This document shows positions 63,128-64,000 of a stretch of DNA of 64,000 bases, in pieces. How positions within the stretch are numbered: position 1 is the first letter of the stretch; every line of letters starts with the position of its first letter. A model generated the notes under the pieces. That model saw only the letters and a program-made list of their open reading frames with translations, was not told the origin of the DNA and ran no database searches. Both the position numbers and the translations under genes were made by a program. The stretch is from Sclerurus mexicanus. Taxonomy: Eukaryota; Chordata; Aves; Passeriformes; Furnariidae. The stretch covers positions 186,001 to 250,000 of the forward strand of contig VWZF01002914.1 of assembly GCA_013396755.1 (NCBI GenBank). The letters are read 5' to 3'.

Positions 63128-63507
63128 AGAGGGGTGGCAGTTGGTCTCTTCTGCTAAATCTCAAGTGAAAAGATGAGAGAAAATAGCCTTAAGTTTTGCC
63201 AGGAGAGGTTCAGATTAGATAGTAGAATAGTTGCTTTCTTTGTTGTTTTTTTGTTTGTTTGTTTGTTTGTTTGTTGTTTTGTTGGGGGTTTTTTGTTTGG
63301 TTTTTTTTTTTTTTTTATGAAATGAGTGGTTAGGCATTGGAATAAGTTGTCTAGGGAGGTGGTGGAGTCACCATCTCTGGAAGTGTTCAAGAGGAGTCTG
63401 GATGTGGCAGTTGTGGATATGATTTAAGGGTGATTATGATGGTGCTGGGTTGATAGTTGGACTAGCTGATCTTGAAGGTCTCTTCTGGCCTTGATAATTC
63501 TATGATT
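63128..63507 (+). mobile_element. CR1 LINE 3' end, interrupted by a T/G-rich expansion
   Basis: The left part (GTGGCAGTTGGTCTCTTCT, then TTGCCAGGAGAGGTTCAG) and right part (TTAGGCATTGGAATAAGTTG, AGGGAGGTGGTGGAGTCACC, TTGAAGGTCTCTTCTGGCCT, ending ATTCTATGATT at 63507) are consecutive pieces of the avian CR1 3' region in the plus orientation. Between them, 63231-63316 is almost pure T and GTTT, replacing the usual short AAAATTTCTTCAC stretch. The 3' terminus is intact. The 78-codon minus-strand open frame across it is a by-product. Confidence 0.93.
63231..63316. repeat. (GTTT)n/poly-T expansion inside CR1
   Basis: TTTGTTTG units, a GTTGGGGG interruption and a final run of about 16 T, located inside the CR1 body. 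Confidence 0.9.
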
Positions 63508-64000
63508 TAGTCATTCTTAAAGCAGAGGGTATAATCATAACAATACAAATGACCGCTTCTATAGACAGCTCTTGTTAGCAAATCTGCTTTTATACAGGTT
63601 ATGGAATTAAAATCATAAAGTAGTGAATAGTTTCAGCTGACACTTATGAGAACACTTGCAGAATTAGGATCCAATTCAGTGTAAAGAAATATTTATAGTT
63701 ACAAAATTGAAATCTATTCTACACAAAGACCTAAATCCATCTGAGTAATACTATATATGCTGACAATTCTGCCACATATCTTGAGAATAAGTGTCGTAGA
63801 TGAACAAGCTACATTCCAATTTATAATAAATTTTCTTATTCCAGGAAAAAAATCACTGTCAGGTGTTAAAAAATTAGGAACCTTACAATGAATATAAAAT
63901 AAAACCTGTTTGCATTTTATTCAGAGCTCTTTATTTCCTGTCTTTGCCCATTAAAACTTTAGCTCTCTTTCGCAAGTCTTCTAGCCAGGATTAGACCTGA
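63508..64000. other. AT-rich noncoding DNA to window end
   Basis: No repeat family or gene recognised after the CR1 terminus. Confidence 0.65.

Overview
The window looks like intronic or intergenic DNA from a bird, probably a neoavian. The evidence is the repeat content: CR1 LINE 3' ends with the ATTCTATGATT-type terminus, several solo LTRs of families I recognise as avian endogenous retroviruses (ERVs), and an AT-rich background with few CpGs. I found no convincing protein-coding gene, tRNA, rRNA, operon or CRISPR. Nearly all open frames are short and many lie inside repeats or microsatellites. Family names come from remembered consensus sequences, not from a database search.

Layout. 1-5794: unique noncoding DNA. 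5795-12473: the most striking structure, a 1,239-bp segment (5795-7033) repeated with no difference I could find at 11235-12473. The two copies bracket 4,199 bp (7035-11233) delimited by a single N on each side. This is either a false duplication with a misplaced contig or a very recent duplication. 12474-23552: noncoding DNA with one minus-strand CR1 (14828-15240). 23553-24488: a complete solo ERVL-type LTR with an imperfect 5-bp target duplication. 25735-26172: a second minus-strand LTR-like element with a readable promoter. 28560-29268: a plus-strand LTR-like element with TATA box and poly(A) signal. 29570-29824, 32593-33052 and 46504-46604: three fragments of one LTR family (begins TGTGCTGG, ends AACCATGACA in sense). 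31800-33825: a repeat cluster with an unclassified repeat, an LTR, a (TATG)n tract and a decayed LINE reverse-transcriptase fossil. 36534-37814: two CR1 ends flanking a pure 25-unit TCTA microsatellite. 43627-43745 and 50136-50199: TA/TG and AC microsatellites. 53570-54910: a relatively GC-rich composite that is probably ERV-derived. 56116-56569: several long A-runs and another single N. 63128-63507: a plus-strand CR1 split by a T/G-rich expansion.

No set of genes works together here. The interest lies in assembly integrity, repeat nesting, and a few orphan open frames or possible conserved noncoding elements that need comparative data. I see no evidence for a new biological system.
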